Assembly (NCBI GenBank): GCA_023159155.1
Contig: JAJNNX010000019.1
Coordinates: forward strand, 186,001 to 250,000
DNA length: 64,000 bases
Reading direction: 5' to 3'
Origin: Ustulina deusta
Lineage: Eukaryota > Ascomycota > Sordariomycetes > Xylariales > Xylariaceae
A program made the translations under genes and the position numbers. The notes below the pieces were generated by a model that was not told where the DNA came from, did not search any database, and saw only the letters and a list, made by a program, of their open reading frames with translations. Below are positions 26,353 to 37,465 of the stretch, piece by piece (position 1 is the stretch's first letter; every line of letters starts with the position of its first letter).

Positions 26353-29223
26353 CAATACAGACAGTGATCATTCTCTCTTTCTCAGTTTATGACCTGCACA
26401 CGTGGGGGGCCATAAGAAATCCGAATTGTCGGGTGGCATTCAACACTCAGGAGCGGCACACAGTCATCAACGATTCATAGGAGGTCCAGGAAACCTAAGA
26501 CTTTCTTAACTACGACGCACGTGAATTCGGTTGATTGATGCCAGATTCTGATAGAAACTGATTGTCCTTGCCCACCTACACTCACGTCTACTTACCGGCG
26601 TGCTGGATATGCGTAACAAGTTCTCCTCGGTTAGCCTATCCAATTTGTATGCAGCCAGAAATCTGCAGAGAATCCCTAATTTCAATAGAACATCTATGTA
26701 TTATGTATTTAATGTTAACCGAAATAGGGGCCATAATTCGGGTCTACAGACGTGTTGCCCTACTGATGTCCTTGAACCTTCCCCAACTGAGTTCAGACCG
26801 CTATACATCCAAGGGTGGAAGGCACCTTACAGTTCAATATAGCAGATACATGCCACACTCGAAGCTATGACAATTGGTCTGTGAGTGCGTTCCTGTGTTC
26901 GATATGTCCGAGCGACATAATTGCTTCCATGCAGGAGGGATCTCGGAAGTGAGGGAGGGCAAGAGACACTTGGCAGCTGCCGCGTTCTGAATGCCGCCGA
27001 GGTGTTTGCTGAGGGACGGGTGGTGAGACATTCTCTCACAATGGCGGAGGCCTATTTGTAGAGGGAGCGCACATCCGTGAACAAATTTATACCTCCACTC
27101 TTAGGATTTATATAGTTATACTGGTAAAAGTTGCTTTCACTGTGATCGATCAGGGTACTCTTTTTAACTTCAAAAGCGGTTGAATGTTGCTTCTAATCGC
27201 ACTTTATCCCTTGATCGATGAGTGTTTACCCCAGTTCACTGATCTGCGCATCTGCACTGTTGTGGCACGCCAATTGGTTGCATGGTGAACCCGATTTGAG
27301 TCTGATTAGGTACGTATCTTGGAGGTGCAAACTACTTTGAGGTATCGCAGTTGTATCCTCAGATCAACAGGACCGGGCACTGGTGGTATACGTTGAGAAG
27401 TAGGATAAAACCTAATATATAGAGTGCGAGGCGACCAAAATCGAGATTCGGTTCAATGATTGGGTTGTCAGATAATGGTGACATCTTTTGGGGAGGCCAT
27501 TAGAGCAACTAGTCTTTGGCAGAGGGTGGAACGGATGCGGTGTTATGAAGCGACGAATGTTGGGAGAGAGGGGTACACGGGAGGAATATAATAGGAGCCT
27601 GCGGAAGCACACTTTATTTTTCAGTCTTTTAAGAGATTTAGGTACTCCTTTGGTAGCAAGTGGCGTCTCTAAAGGACTTCACAAACGATAAACTAACCCA
27701 TTTCGAGCTTCATACTATGGAGTCGGCAGGTTCAGAGTCAGCAGGAAACTTCACACCAAGTAAGTGTAAGGATTTAAAATGAATTTGGTGAATTTGAGTG
27801 AGCAACATCTCACGCCTTTTTTTTTTTTGTTCTCGGTCCCCGACTCAAAAAGGGGAAGAAGAAGAGAAAGAGAGAAAAAAGGCGCCAATAAGGAGCACAC
27901 TCGTCAGGTCATCCATGACCTCGGCGGCGAGGCTGCACATTATGGTGGCGAGTATCACCCGCGTTCGAACATCGCAGCTGACTTTATAGATGGGAGTCGG
28001 GCGATGCGACGTGAGCTCAGTCCATCATTGCACACTCCAATAGACTGTCAAGACTAGATATATGTTCTGGGGCGTCTTCGCAGACGCTGTGTAATTTCTT
28101 ATATGTTCGCAATTGATTGCCCAGAACCATGGCAGACCAAGTGGCGTTACCTATAATTAGAATCTCAACAGCAAGGGGAAGGGGCTAGGAGTAGGTACCT
28201 GGTAGTGGAAGCCACTGTAACTCCACGCTGCGTTGACCCGCCTACCTATCTCAGAGTACCTCGGTACTGTAGGTACTGATGTGCGAATCGGTGTACCTAC
28301 GTTGTCGCCTAACCTACACTAGCTCGTCCAGCTGAAAACATGGGCATTGGATGGTCACTCACCATAGATACCTCTCATGATCGCGATAGGTGCCAACGGA
28401 CCTTTTCAGGCTCGATTCATCCAGTCCCATCATGGGCATGAGCAGCACGAGTTTGTCGCCTGGTCATCTTCTCAGAAGTGCCATTTAGCGTAGACTCCCT
28501 CGCTGCACTAGCGACTCTAGACACGCATCCTAGGCCGAACGAAGCAGCGCCCAGACAGCCGCGCCCGGCATTTTGTACACGCGAACGTGATCACTTACAC
28601 TAATGGGTCTTCAAGTTCAGCTCGCTCCTGCATATTCGCCTCCATCCAATAACGGCTAGGATGGCGCATCGTGGGCGCAACATGATTGGAGCTCTTCATC
28701 CGACATGGCTTCTCCATGTCTGGGTGGTGAAAAAGGTTTAGACACGAGTCTGGGCCGTCCTAGTCTCTTGCCCGCTCGTCGGGTTCGCTTGCTTTCTGGC
28801 AATTCTGTAATCACCATCGCACCAAGACTGACTGACTGCTTGCCGACATACAGTAGCTCCTTGGTCCTATATATGCATCTTGGCGTTAAACGACTGCTTC
28901 CCAGACTGTCTTGAGCGCCTCTTACCGTCCTCTAGTGTTTACGCCGAGTTTCGTATCCGCCATCGGAGAGCTAGGATAGTCGCAGAATAGCCTTCGGACG
29001 GTTGGTATGCCTATTTTCGACTGGAATTATCTGCCTGATGTTCAACTCTCGCCGGCTAGCAATGCGTTATGCTGACGAGGTCGCAATAGTGTCAGCCATC
29101 ACCACCTCCCGTTAAGGGAACTGGATTTCTGATCAGGCGCTGTCCTCGCGCCGGCCTCGATTGGCTTCGTCGACACCTCACCACGATAGTGCCCCCACAA
29201 AAGCAGCCATAATAAAATTGGCG

Positions 29224-32200
29224 ATGATGAGTCTCCCTGATGGATGGGAGTCTGATTATGATGGCACGCGGTGGCTTTTCCGATACAAGGCGACGGGGTC
29301 GGTACAATATCATTTCCCACAACCTGGAGATGAGTACGCCGAGTTCTTACTCGATGCCGGGACTGGACCTATCCAGCTTAGCCCAGAAGAGAGCTTGGCC
29401 ATCGAGCAACAAAGTCGGCGACAAAGCATTTCTGGTTCGGATAATGCTACGAAAAACGGTATGAAAACTAGCGGGAGCAGAAAGGAGAAGAAAAAGACTG
29501 AGGATATCGAAGGGGAGGATGGGATGAGAGCTACTGGTTACTTTGATCCAATGTCTTTTCCAGGAGCCTGGAGCATGAGTCCGCTAGGGGAAGATGATGG
29601 TGAAGATATCGTCGAGCTCCCCGGAGGTGGTCAACAAATGTCGTCGCCCGTTGGATACGTCGCCGAACTCGCTACACAAGAGACAGTCAAGTGTGCAGAA
29701 GAACTTGCACCAGTTGAACTAGATGGAACATCTCTGACACCAGCGCTGACTCAGACAAACATAGCACAAGGACCAGCCGAACTTCCCGCCCATCGGACTC
29801 CTGCAGAAGAGAAGACGCCCGATCCGAAACCCACACAGCCCGCCACGCAACTAGTAGATTCATCGTCGGTGGCATCTGCTTCTTTTGCTTATTCACCGGT
29901 AAACCCCAACACCAAACCTATCAATGGCGTACCACCCCGCGCTTCTTCAATAAAAAGAAAACCGATCTCGTTAGGTACGAACCCAGTCGGCCTCGAACAG
30001 AACAAGTACCAGACGTGGAAGCCAACACAAGGTATGGTCGAACAGCCATCCCAAGCTTATAACAAGCCCGCCGAACCCTTGCCACAAACATCTGTTCTTC
30101 AAAACCAGAATAGTGAGCTTGGAGTCATCGGCCGGAAGAACTCTGGAAATGGATCATCCACGCCTGGAAGCATTCCTAACGCTTTGGCACAACCCTCAGC
30201 TCCCAGCAAAACTGCCCCTGCCAAGTCTTCAACCACGAATAGTGAAGCATCGTCTGTTCCAACAGTTTTGCAACCGGCTCATCGCCCAGAAAAGCAACCA
30301 GTCCCGCCTGAAACTACTAATCAGCAATTCACACCGGGGATGCAAGCGGCACATAACAGTATCTCGGATTCAGGCGCGGACCATGATTTAGCGTATACAC
30401 CATCCGTATTGAAACCTGGTGGCCGTCAGCCGAACGGCAAAATCGATAGTCTTGAGGAAAGTGATGGGAAACAGAAATGTAGACCGCCGCATTCTTCTGA
30501 CCAGAATCCTCAGGAGAGCGTACTCTCTCACCGTCCTTCTGAGCACACGGTTCAGGTCTCATCCAGCCACGATGATCAACCAAATAATTCGAAAATCAAT
30601 ACCGCCTTGGATATTTCGACTCATGGAACGGTTATCCATCCAGAGGAGTCCCAAAAACCCGCCTTCGCACCTTATCCCCCTGATTCAGGCTGGAAAAACT
30701 CACAGTCACCCATTAGTATCGATGAACAGATCCCTGTGGTTGCGCCACTAAGCTTTGTCAAACAGCATTCTTCCAAAATCTCTCAGGTGTCATCCATTAT
30801 CGCTGAAAACCAGGACTCCAGTCCTCATTCGGGCAAGCCACCGTTGATGCCACCTGACGGGATTTCTGAAGTCATCTCTATCATCAGCAGCTTCACACCT
30901 CAAGCCACTCCTACACCAAGCTCACGACCTTCTCAACATCCAAGCCATATAGCCCTCGGAGATATCAACAAGCCGAATGCCAGTTCGATGAGTGGAGGAG
31001 CAGTTGGCTGGCCAGATGTTGCTCCTAGTTCAGGACCACAATCAAGCAACGGGCAATCTCCGCCACCCGTCATAGATATGCAACACTCTAGTACGGCCTC
31101 TCAAATCTCCGAACTGACGCCTCCCGCTGCCGCCAACGCCTCCAAACCCACCACAGTTAACGCAGCTGCTGTGGTTCAAACCACGGTGATATCGTCTCCC
31201 AGCAATGTCGGAACTGTAGCCACGCAAAATGGGCCAAAAATACAGGGGACTCACACCCCATCCCCCCCCACCCAAGGATCGTTCATACAGAACCAGAACG
31301 TCTCTCCATCGTTCCCGCCTCAGATTGGAGATCCAAGTAAGGTCTCAATATTTCCAGGACCACTAGGACCTCAGGGAAAGCCTCCAAACTCCATGTTCCC
31401 GCAGACGTCTGCCGTCATTGCACCTTCTCCTCCGCCCTCTCAAGCAAGCAATGTCGCACACACATATCAAGCTCACCAGGTTGGAGCGCATAGTAACCAC
31501 ATGAATAACACAGCTCAACGACCACCACAAGCGCCACAAGTTAACATGTCTACTTCAAATATAAATGGCGCTGCCCAAATCCCTTTTACCACATCTGTAC
31601 CGCAAACAACCAATCAGCCTCACGGACAAAACAACTCTTCTACAAATTCCATATCTAGGCCATCCGCAGCCGGACATCCCCAAGCCGCTACTCAGAAACC
31701 AAATCTTCAACACCCGGCTACGACCGGTCCACCAAGCCATCAACCGACAGGTCGGCCACCAGTCGGATACCAGCTTTTAGGCTCATCGGCAGCACAGATC
31801 TCGTCGCAGCCACCACACCAACACTCATCCCCTGTGACGCAGTCTGTCTCCCCCATACAAAGTCAAGTATCGTCACCGGCACAGTCAATAGCATCTCTTC
31901 ACCTCTCGCAGTCCTCTACACCGTCCAATACATTCGCCACCATGAATACTGCCACAGGCAGTTATGACGGGTCTAATGTTAACATCAACCAAACAACTAC
32001 CACACCAGTTCGACCGTCGTCAGTACCAGCTCATGCTCTCACTCAACAAGTAGGGAATGTAATGCCTCCTGTTAATTCCCACTCAGTACCAGCTTCCGCA
32101 GCCGGAATTCTAAATTCCCCATCATTCCCAACAGCAAATCCACCAGCGAAGCCCTACCCAATGCTTCCCGGGCAAATAACGCCTCTACCCTCGCAAATTG

Positions 32201-34420
32201 GGTCAGCCCCCATCGCGTCGTCTATGCCGCAGTCAATGCATAACAGCAATGCAAAGCCTACGTTCAATGCACAACAAGCCGCGGTTGGGCAACAACCGAT
32301 GCACACAGGACCAGGAGGTCTAACTGGGCATCATGCAATACCAGGTCAAATGAATCCAATGTTGAACTCACCTCAGGGAAACGTGGTATATGGGCCAGCT
32401 TCGTCTCAGGCACAAATGAAGCCACCGCAACAGCCGGCTCCTTCATCTCATCCTGGTGCAACCTACGCTGGAGGACACCAGCCTTCGGCCAATCAGCCAC
32501 ACCCACAGCTACAACATGTGGCATCGTATCCGTCGTCGATGGCGTTCGGTCAATATCATAGCCCACAGACAGCAGTACCTCCTTCGGCCGGAGGCTTACC
32601 GGTAGGTGGCCAGGGTACGTTTGCGCCACCGCCAGCAGCACCAGTTACTACACCTCAAGCAAAACCATTCACCTCTACGCAAGCCGGCGTTGCTCTCACA
32701 GATGCAGGGAAAGGAATGAAGAAATGGGCGAAGAAGATGTTAAAGAATCCTGCAATTAAGCAGACCACGGTTGCCATCAGCGGTGCTCTCCGTAAGTATA
32801 TCAATTGTCCTTTTTTTTTTTTTTATCGCCAGCACCGAGAGCCAGAACTCTCGTTAGGCTAGTTTTATATAATAGCTCTTTCGCACTGTTCCAGAGCTTC
32901 GATTGAATTTCTTTTAAGAAGAACTTGCTGACACTTGGTGTTAAGTGGCCGAGTCTATGGGAGTCCCTCCTGGTGCCGGTGCTCAAATTGCGAACAGCCT
33001 CTATACAAATGCGACTCGTCCTCCACTAGCTCATGCTCAGACCGTACCTGCACAGACTCATGGCGTCCCGGGCACCGCTCCTCAACATCAGTCCTTGCAG
33101 ATGGGGCAGCAGCACCAGCCAGTGAAAATACAACCACTGCCTCAGCAACAACTTCATCACCCATATCAACCCCAGCCAGGACAGCAACCCCAGCCAGGGC
33201 ACCCAAATCAACCAGGACACCAACCCCAACTAGGACATCAACCTCAAGCAGGACACCAGCCTCAAGTAGGACACCTAGCTCAACCCCAGCCAGGGCACCC
33301 AAATCAACCTCAACCAGGACATCAACCCCAGCCAGGGCACCCAAATCAACCTCAACCAGGACATCAACCTCAAGTAGGACACCAGCCTCAAGTAGGGCAC
33401 CAACCCCAACCAGGACGCCCAAATCAACCTCAACCAGGACACCATTTCCAACCAGGACACCAACCCCAGCCAGGACACCTAGCTCAGCCTCAGCCAGGAC
33501 ATCAACCCCAGCCAGGACGCCCAAATCAACCAGGACATCAGCCCCAACCAGGACGCCCAAATCAACCTCAGCTAGGACATCCGCAGCCGGGCCTTCCCCA
33601 ATCAAGCCATCTTCAGCCAGGCTATTCTCTAGGCCGACCTCCTGTTGTTCAGATTCAGAATCCTGCACTACAGGCTGGAATGGCTGTAAATTTAAATGCT
33701 CAAGCTCAGGCGCAAGCTGGTTTTTATCAGCAACAGCAATATCCAATAGCAAATCCAGTTATAATCAACAACTTACCACCATCTGCAACATTTTACGGGG
33801 GTCCTCCTGCTAACCAAGCCCCTGGGCAGGCTAATATTGACCCTAATACAGCTAACGCCATCGCTACAATGGTCGGCTCTGCTGTTGGGGCTGCTTTTCG
33901 TCCTGATCATTCTCAATCACAAAATGTACATGGTAACACTCAGGAACACGCTCATCAGGACTACACATCACACACTGGACCAAATGGCGCTGAGCATCAT
34001 GGAAACCATGCGGGGACTCATGAGCAGGCGTATGATTCGTCTATTCCAGCTCAGACACCCGCAACATACACGGATAGCAATTACATGGCAGCCGACGCGA
34101 CCTACACCGACAACTCAAGTTACTCTATGAACAATACCTACGTCGACAACACAGATGTCATGAACAGCACTATTGTAATAGATAGCTCGACTACAGTTTT
34201 TGCGGATACGACGTACGACAATACAAGCTACGCCGATGTCAACTCATTCAGCAATACAGATGTCACTACGAACACAATTATCGATGTTGAGGTCAACTCG
34301 ACCGTCTACACCAATGATGACGTGACAGGGTTTACCGTGGATGAGAGTATCAATATAACCTCGACTAGCGATGTTGCGGTGGATTATTCCGGCGATAGTT
34401 GGGGGGACTTTAGCTTTTGA
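29224..34420 (+). CDS. Large WW-like, Q/P/N-rich disordered protein
   Basis: Two exons, 29224-32791 and 32946-34420, joined in phase 1 across a 154-bp intron with a GTAAGT donor, giving about 1680 residues. Residues 2-40 form a WW-like module: SLPDGWESDYDGTRWLFRY, then a TGSVQYHFPQPGDE segment. The first Trp and the final Pro are kept, but the second signature Trp is replaced, so ligand binding may differ. Almost all the rest is low complexity, rich in Pro, Ser, Gln, Thr and Asn. A short helical basic island (GKGMKKWAKKMLKNPAIKQ) sits just before the intron. Exon 2 begins with a Gly/Pro/Ala segment, then a QPGH minisatellite (33171-33600), then an Asn/Gln/His-rich part, and ends in a Thr/Asn/Asp/Val-rich tail finishing GDSWGDFSF. 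The ATG pair at 29224/29227 is chosen because it precedes the WW start; an upstream exon is possible. No function is known to me. Confidence 0.8.
33171..33600 (+). repeat. Coding minisatellite with 18- and 24-bp units (QPGHQP / QPGHPNQP)
   Basis: About 430 bp in the second exon of the WW-like gene. Units encode QPGHQP or QPGHPNQP in a mixed order, with valine or leucine for proline in some copies. Because unit lengths are multiples of three, copy-number changes keep the frame. The array is open in another plus frame and in minus frames too, which produces long false open frames. Confidence 0.9.
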
Positions 34421-34899
34421 TGATGAGTGGCTACCTCATCGATAATAGTAGAAAGCATTCTAGGAACTAATTCTTGGTCAAGGCTGGCTAAATGATGGAG
34501 TAGGTCCTGTGCCGCCATTTTATACAACTACAGCGGAAGGCTATTTGGTTATTAGGGTATAAGTCATAGTGACTCATATATAAATTGTTATGATGCCAGC
34601 CAGCATTGGACGCGATATGAGAAAAGCTAGATAATGAGGTCTGTTTTATTTGAAATATATATAATGTCGAGCGCCACACGCCTACTCATCGGTGACATCC
34701 CAGTATATGTGAGCGCATTGTGAGCTCCCAGGCCTGCTGGGCACATTATTTGATTGTGAGGTATATGGCCGAGAAATATAATTACGATCGTAGCTACAGT
34801 TGTTTACGTGTATGTATCATCCCAATGTACCTAAGTACCAATACCAAGTATATAATCCATAACAAGTATGCAGATCTTCAACAGACGTTCCCCTCCCAG
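34421..34899. other. 3' flank of the WW-like gene
   Basis: No gene seen. The DNA is AT-rich and presumably holds the polyadenylation region. Confidence 0.5.
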
Positions 34900-35080
34900 C
34901 TCGAGTGGCCGAGTGGTAAAGTAGTCGGTAGGAATAATACCTGTGCCAGAGGCAGGGCCATAGGCAGCAGGTATTTTCCGGTCCAGGGATGTTGAGTTCG
35001 CCTTAAGCCCTCGATTCTTTTTTGTGATATTTCTAGGGGATATGTTCGAATCCCGGCTGTGCCACTTGGGTTCCTTTTTT
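34900..35080 (+). ncRNA. Candidate structured RNA polymerase III transcript, tRNA-derived or SINE-like
   Basis: An A-box-like TGGCCGAGTGGT lies at 34906-34917, a B-box-like GTTCGAATCC at 35044-35053, and a T6 terminator at 35075-35080. The ends pair: CTCGAGTGGC (34900-34909) with GCCACTTGGG (35061-35070), ten consecutive pairs with a few G-U. Inside, AATACCTG pairs with CAGGTATT and extends through GGAA/TTCC with one bulged T. Its loop holds GCC-AGA-GGC and GCC-ATA-GGC. A further hairpin, TTGAG-TTCGC-CTTAA, is flanked by AGGG and CCCT. The A-to-B spacing (about 130 nt) is too long for a normal tRNA, and a T-stem next to the B box cannot be formed, so it is not a working tRNA. A (TA)n tail follows, as some SINEs have. 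The class is unknown; what I report is the promoter pattern and the pairing. Confidence 0.55.
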
Positions 35081-35084
35081 GTTT

Positions 35085-35106
35085 ACATATATATATATAT
35101 ATATAT
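35085..35106. repeat. (TA)n microsatellite
   Basis: Directly 3' of the T6 run that ends the structured RNA candidate; could be its 3' tail. Confidence 0.8.
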
Positions 35107-35175
35107 CAGTGTACCGCTCTCTCCCTAGAGAGGAGTACCTCAGTAGGCTAGCACTAACGGGAATTAAACCTTACC

Positions 35176-35907
35176 ATGCTCGTCCGTCTCGCCGTCGTCG
35201 TCGCCCTTGGCCTGACGCCTGCGCCGATCGCCGACTTGGGGGCCTTCAAGGAGCTGGACTATGTGTTCTTCGTCATCGGCTTCTTCCTCCTGATTTACTG
35301 GGCCGTATACTTTTGCCTTCTACTACGTTCGTATTACGGCGCATACTGCTTCCTTAGACTCTTCCCCTTCCTAACCCTGTTCTTAGATCGATCTGTACGG
35401 CCACACATACGCTTCTTTTACCAGTCTCGATTCCATCAACCTCCTCCTCATCATCATTTAATGCCCTCGGCATTCCGGGTCGCATATTGCCCGGATTTAT
35501 CGCGACGTATTTCCTGGGCCCTATCAATACCGCAATTCCTACGGCAACTTTAGCCGCCATCGTGCTATACGCCTGGCCCGCCGTCGCGCATGCGAAATGT
35601 CCCTCTATATATATTCGCGGCCACATACGGCTTAGTAGCAAGCGCTATTCAGTCGTTGTTCGCGATGTCGCTCGCTGCATTGACTACAGATCTACGTCAG
35701 CTAGGTAACGAGGATGGACATGGTGTTCAGCCTTGTAGTGTTCGCCAGCTTGACCGGGAGCCCTATTGCGGGCGCAATCACGCAAGCCAGCGGGAGGAAA
35801 CTATCTTGGCGCGCAGTTATGGGCGGCGAGACAGTATAACTGCTTGGGGCCACGGCTTTGGTAGTAGCCAGGGTGAGCAAGGTACCTAGGTTGGGCACTC
35901 GAGAAGA
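35176..35907 (+). pseudogene. Broken MFS transporter (monocarboxylate-transporter-like)
   Basis: Pieces of an MFS carrier appear in different frames. First comes a hydrophobic segment with FKELDYVFFVIGFFLLIYW (from about 35245). Then a part reads ILPGFIATYFLGPINTAIPTATL (about 35485-35565), resembling the RILPGxxAD motif region of fungal MCT-like carriers. Next is a YGLVASAIQSLFAMSLAALTTDL segment (about 35620-35695). A shifted frame then gives MVFSLVVFASLTGSPIAGA and ends with a TAA near 35840, followed by more hydrophobic sequence. No single frame spans it and no start context is clear. The order of segments matches the C-terminal half of an MFS protein. It would have been a plasma-membrane carrier for an organic acid or metabolite. 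The family is likely and the broken state clear. Confidence 0.75.
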
Positions 35908-36510
35908 TTTAAAACCTCGAGGTGAGAGCTGCCGTTCAGCTCATTTCGGGCGCGCGAGCCTGGGAGGTTCATTTTGGTAGGACATATCCTCAAACCGGAG
36001 GGCCTAATAATCCGTAACCTTCTCTTATGCAAATTAAATTTCTCGCGTCAGTTCTGGTAGGTATTGCCTGGGTTGTAAAGCAGTCAAGATATGCGAGAAC
36101 GGCAGATAATTAGCCCACTGTTCGCCAATCCGGACTCGCATGTGCAGGCTCCCTCCCACAGAATGTCAACCAAGATATGACATTCGTCGTCAAGAATTGG
36201 GTGTGTTTATTGATGTTGTCGTATGGAGGATCGATGGTTTTACATGACAGCCATCGCGAGGGGTAATATTCACACAATACTTAGTAAAAGTACCTAAGAA
36301 AATCGGGATGTTATTGGTTCACGGCCCCTGTCTAGCATAGTTCGTTTCACACCGGCAATCTAGACTGTCGTGTGAATTAGGTAACAGCCGAAAGATGTAG
36401 ATATATATGTAGGTACGCATTGATGTTCCTGTGTGACCAAATGTGTGACCGGAGTCATCTTCCCATCAGCTTCGTCATCCACCCCATCGAGCGAGGTACT
36501 TGACTTAATC

Positions 36511-37465
36511 ATGGCACCTGAACCACCACTACCGATCCTAATCATCGGCGCCGGCCTCGCGGGGCTCACGCCCGCACAAGGCCTGCGATCACGGTCCATC
36601 GCATTCCGCCTTTTCGAGCGTTAGCCCTAATCGTACATGTCCTAGAACTATTGCTTCCACATCTCGAAAAAAGCATACTCGGCACTTGCCAGCGTGCTAT
36701 TACCGCTAACTCAATCCTTTCTGCAGGCTACCGCGGCGGTGGAAGCCCGCTTTAAGCCGTGCTATGTAGATATCGCTAGGCTCGACTATCCGGACCTGGT
36801 CCCGGTTGGGCCGGTAAGCATTCCGCTACTAGACAGGACTTAGATCCGCTAGTTATTTTATTTTTTTGGACTTTAATAATGTAATTAAATATAAAAAGAC
36901 CTTTGAGTTGTACAAGATTAATAATAAGCATGTTTTTATTAGGTTTACAAATAGCTTAACTATACGTAGATGTATGCTTGTTAGCACTAATAAGATTAGA
37001 AGCTGCGTATATAAATAGTTCTAACCAGATCGCAAGCTGCTTGATCTAAAACGCTAGATTATGTAGGGACGGACACCGTTAACAGCCGTATTAAAAGATA
37101 GTCTTCTGCCAGATGTGCTAACATAGTGTATATATTTAGACCACAAAACAAATGTTCAGGTAGAAAAACGGCAGTATCTGCAAAACATGGCGCGGACATA
37201 GCATTCCGATCTAAAGCGCTTGTTCAATGCTGCCGCGCTCAAAAAAGCCGCCTGCGTCCCTGTAGTATTAAGCAAGCCCGAGATAAAAATCCGCAGGGCT
37301 ACCTATAACGGACGCGTTACCTTAATTAGCAATGCTGCCCACGCCATAAGTGCCATAGGCGGCTCGGGCGCTAATATAGCTAGACGCAATGCGGCAGATC
37401 TTGCCGGCACGATTGCTAAAAGGGGGGTTCCTAGGATTTACTTGCGGAGTTTAAGGCTAGGATAG
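36511..37465 (+). pseudogene. Broken FAD-dependent monooxygenase
   Basis: The start is preserved: an ATG followed by PILIIGAGLAGLTPAQGL and FRLFER, the Rossmann GxGxxG region of salicylate-hydroxylase-like flavin monooxygenases. It then runs into stops, with a possible intron at about 36620-36727. The middle (about 36840-37130) is strongly AT-rich and unreadable. The C-terminal half returns at 37220-37465 with GRVTLISNAAHAISAIGGSGANIARRNAADLAG, corresponding to the conserved GDAAH segment of the family. The aspartate that contacts FAD reads Asn here, and another Asp in the same motif is also Asn, both G-to-A type changes. It lies next to the broken MFS gene. Family certain, function lost. Confidence 0.85.

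Larger units (their letters stand above)
21634..29223. other. 7.6-kb gene-poor region
   Basis: I find no gene family, RNA gene or transposon coding remnant here on either strand. All open frames are under about 110 codons and look random. The left end is the promoter of the MscS gene, with a G-rich 10-mer tandem repeat at 21791-21820. A 17-base T run lies at 26336-26352 and a shorter one near 26168-26177. Composition is moderately AT-rich and not obviously satellite. Short CTAGGTA-type motifs recur. It may be old decayed DNA or a long regulatory spacer. Confidence 0.5.

Noticed and set aside
32935..33813. 292-codon plus-frame ORF rich in Thr/Pro/Ser/Arg and a 265-codon minus-frame ORF rich in Val/Leu/Asp/Gly
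   Set aside because: Both are out-of-frame readings of the QPGH minisatellite, which lacks stops in several frames.
34900..35070. A tRNA-Ser or tRNA-Leu gene
   Set aside because: No correct T-arm or anticodon loop (no U33) and A-to-B spacing is too long; kept as an unclassified structured RNA.
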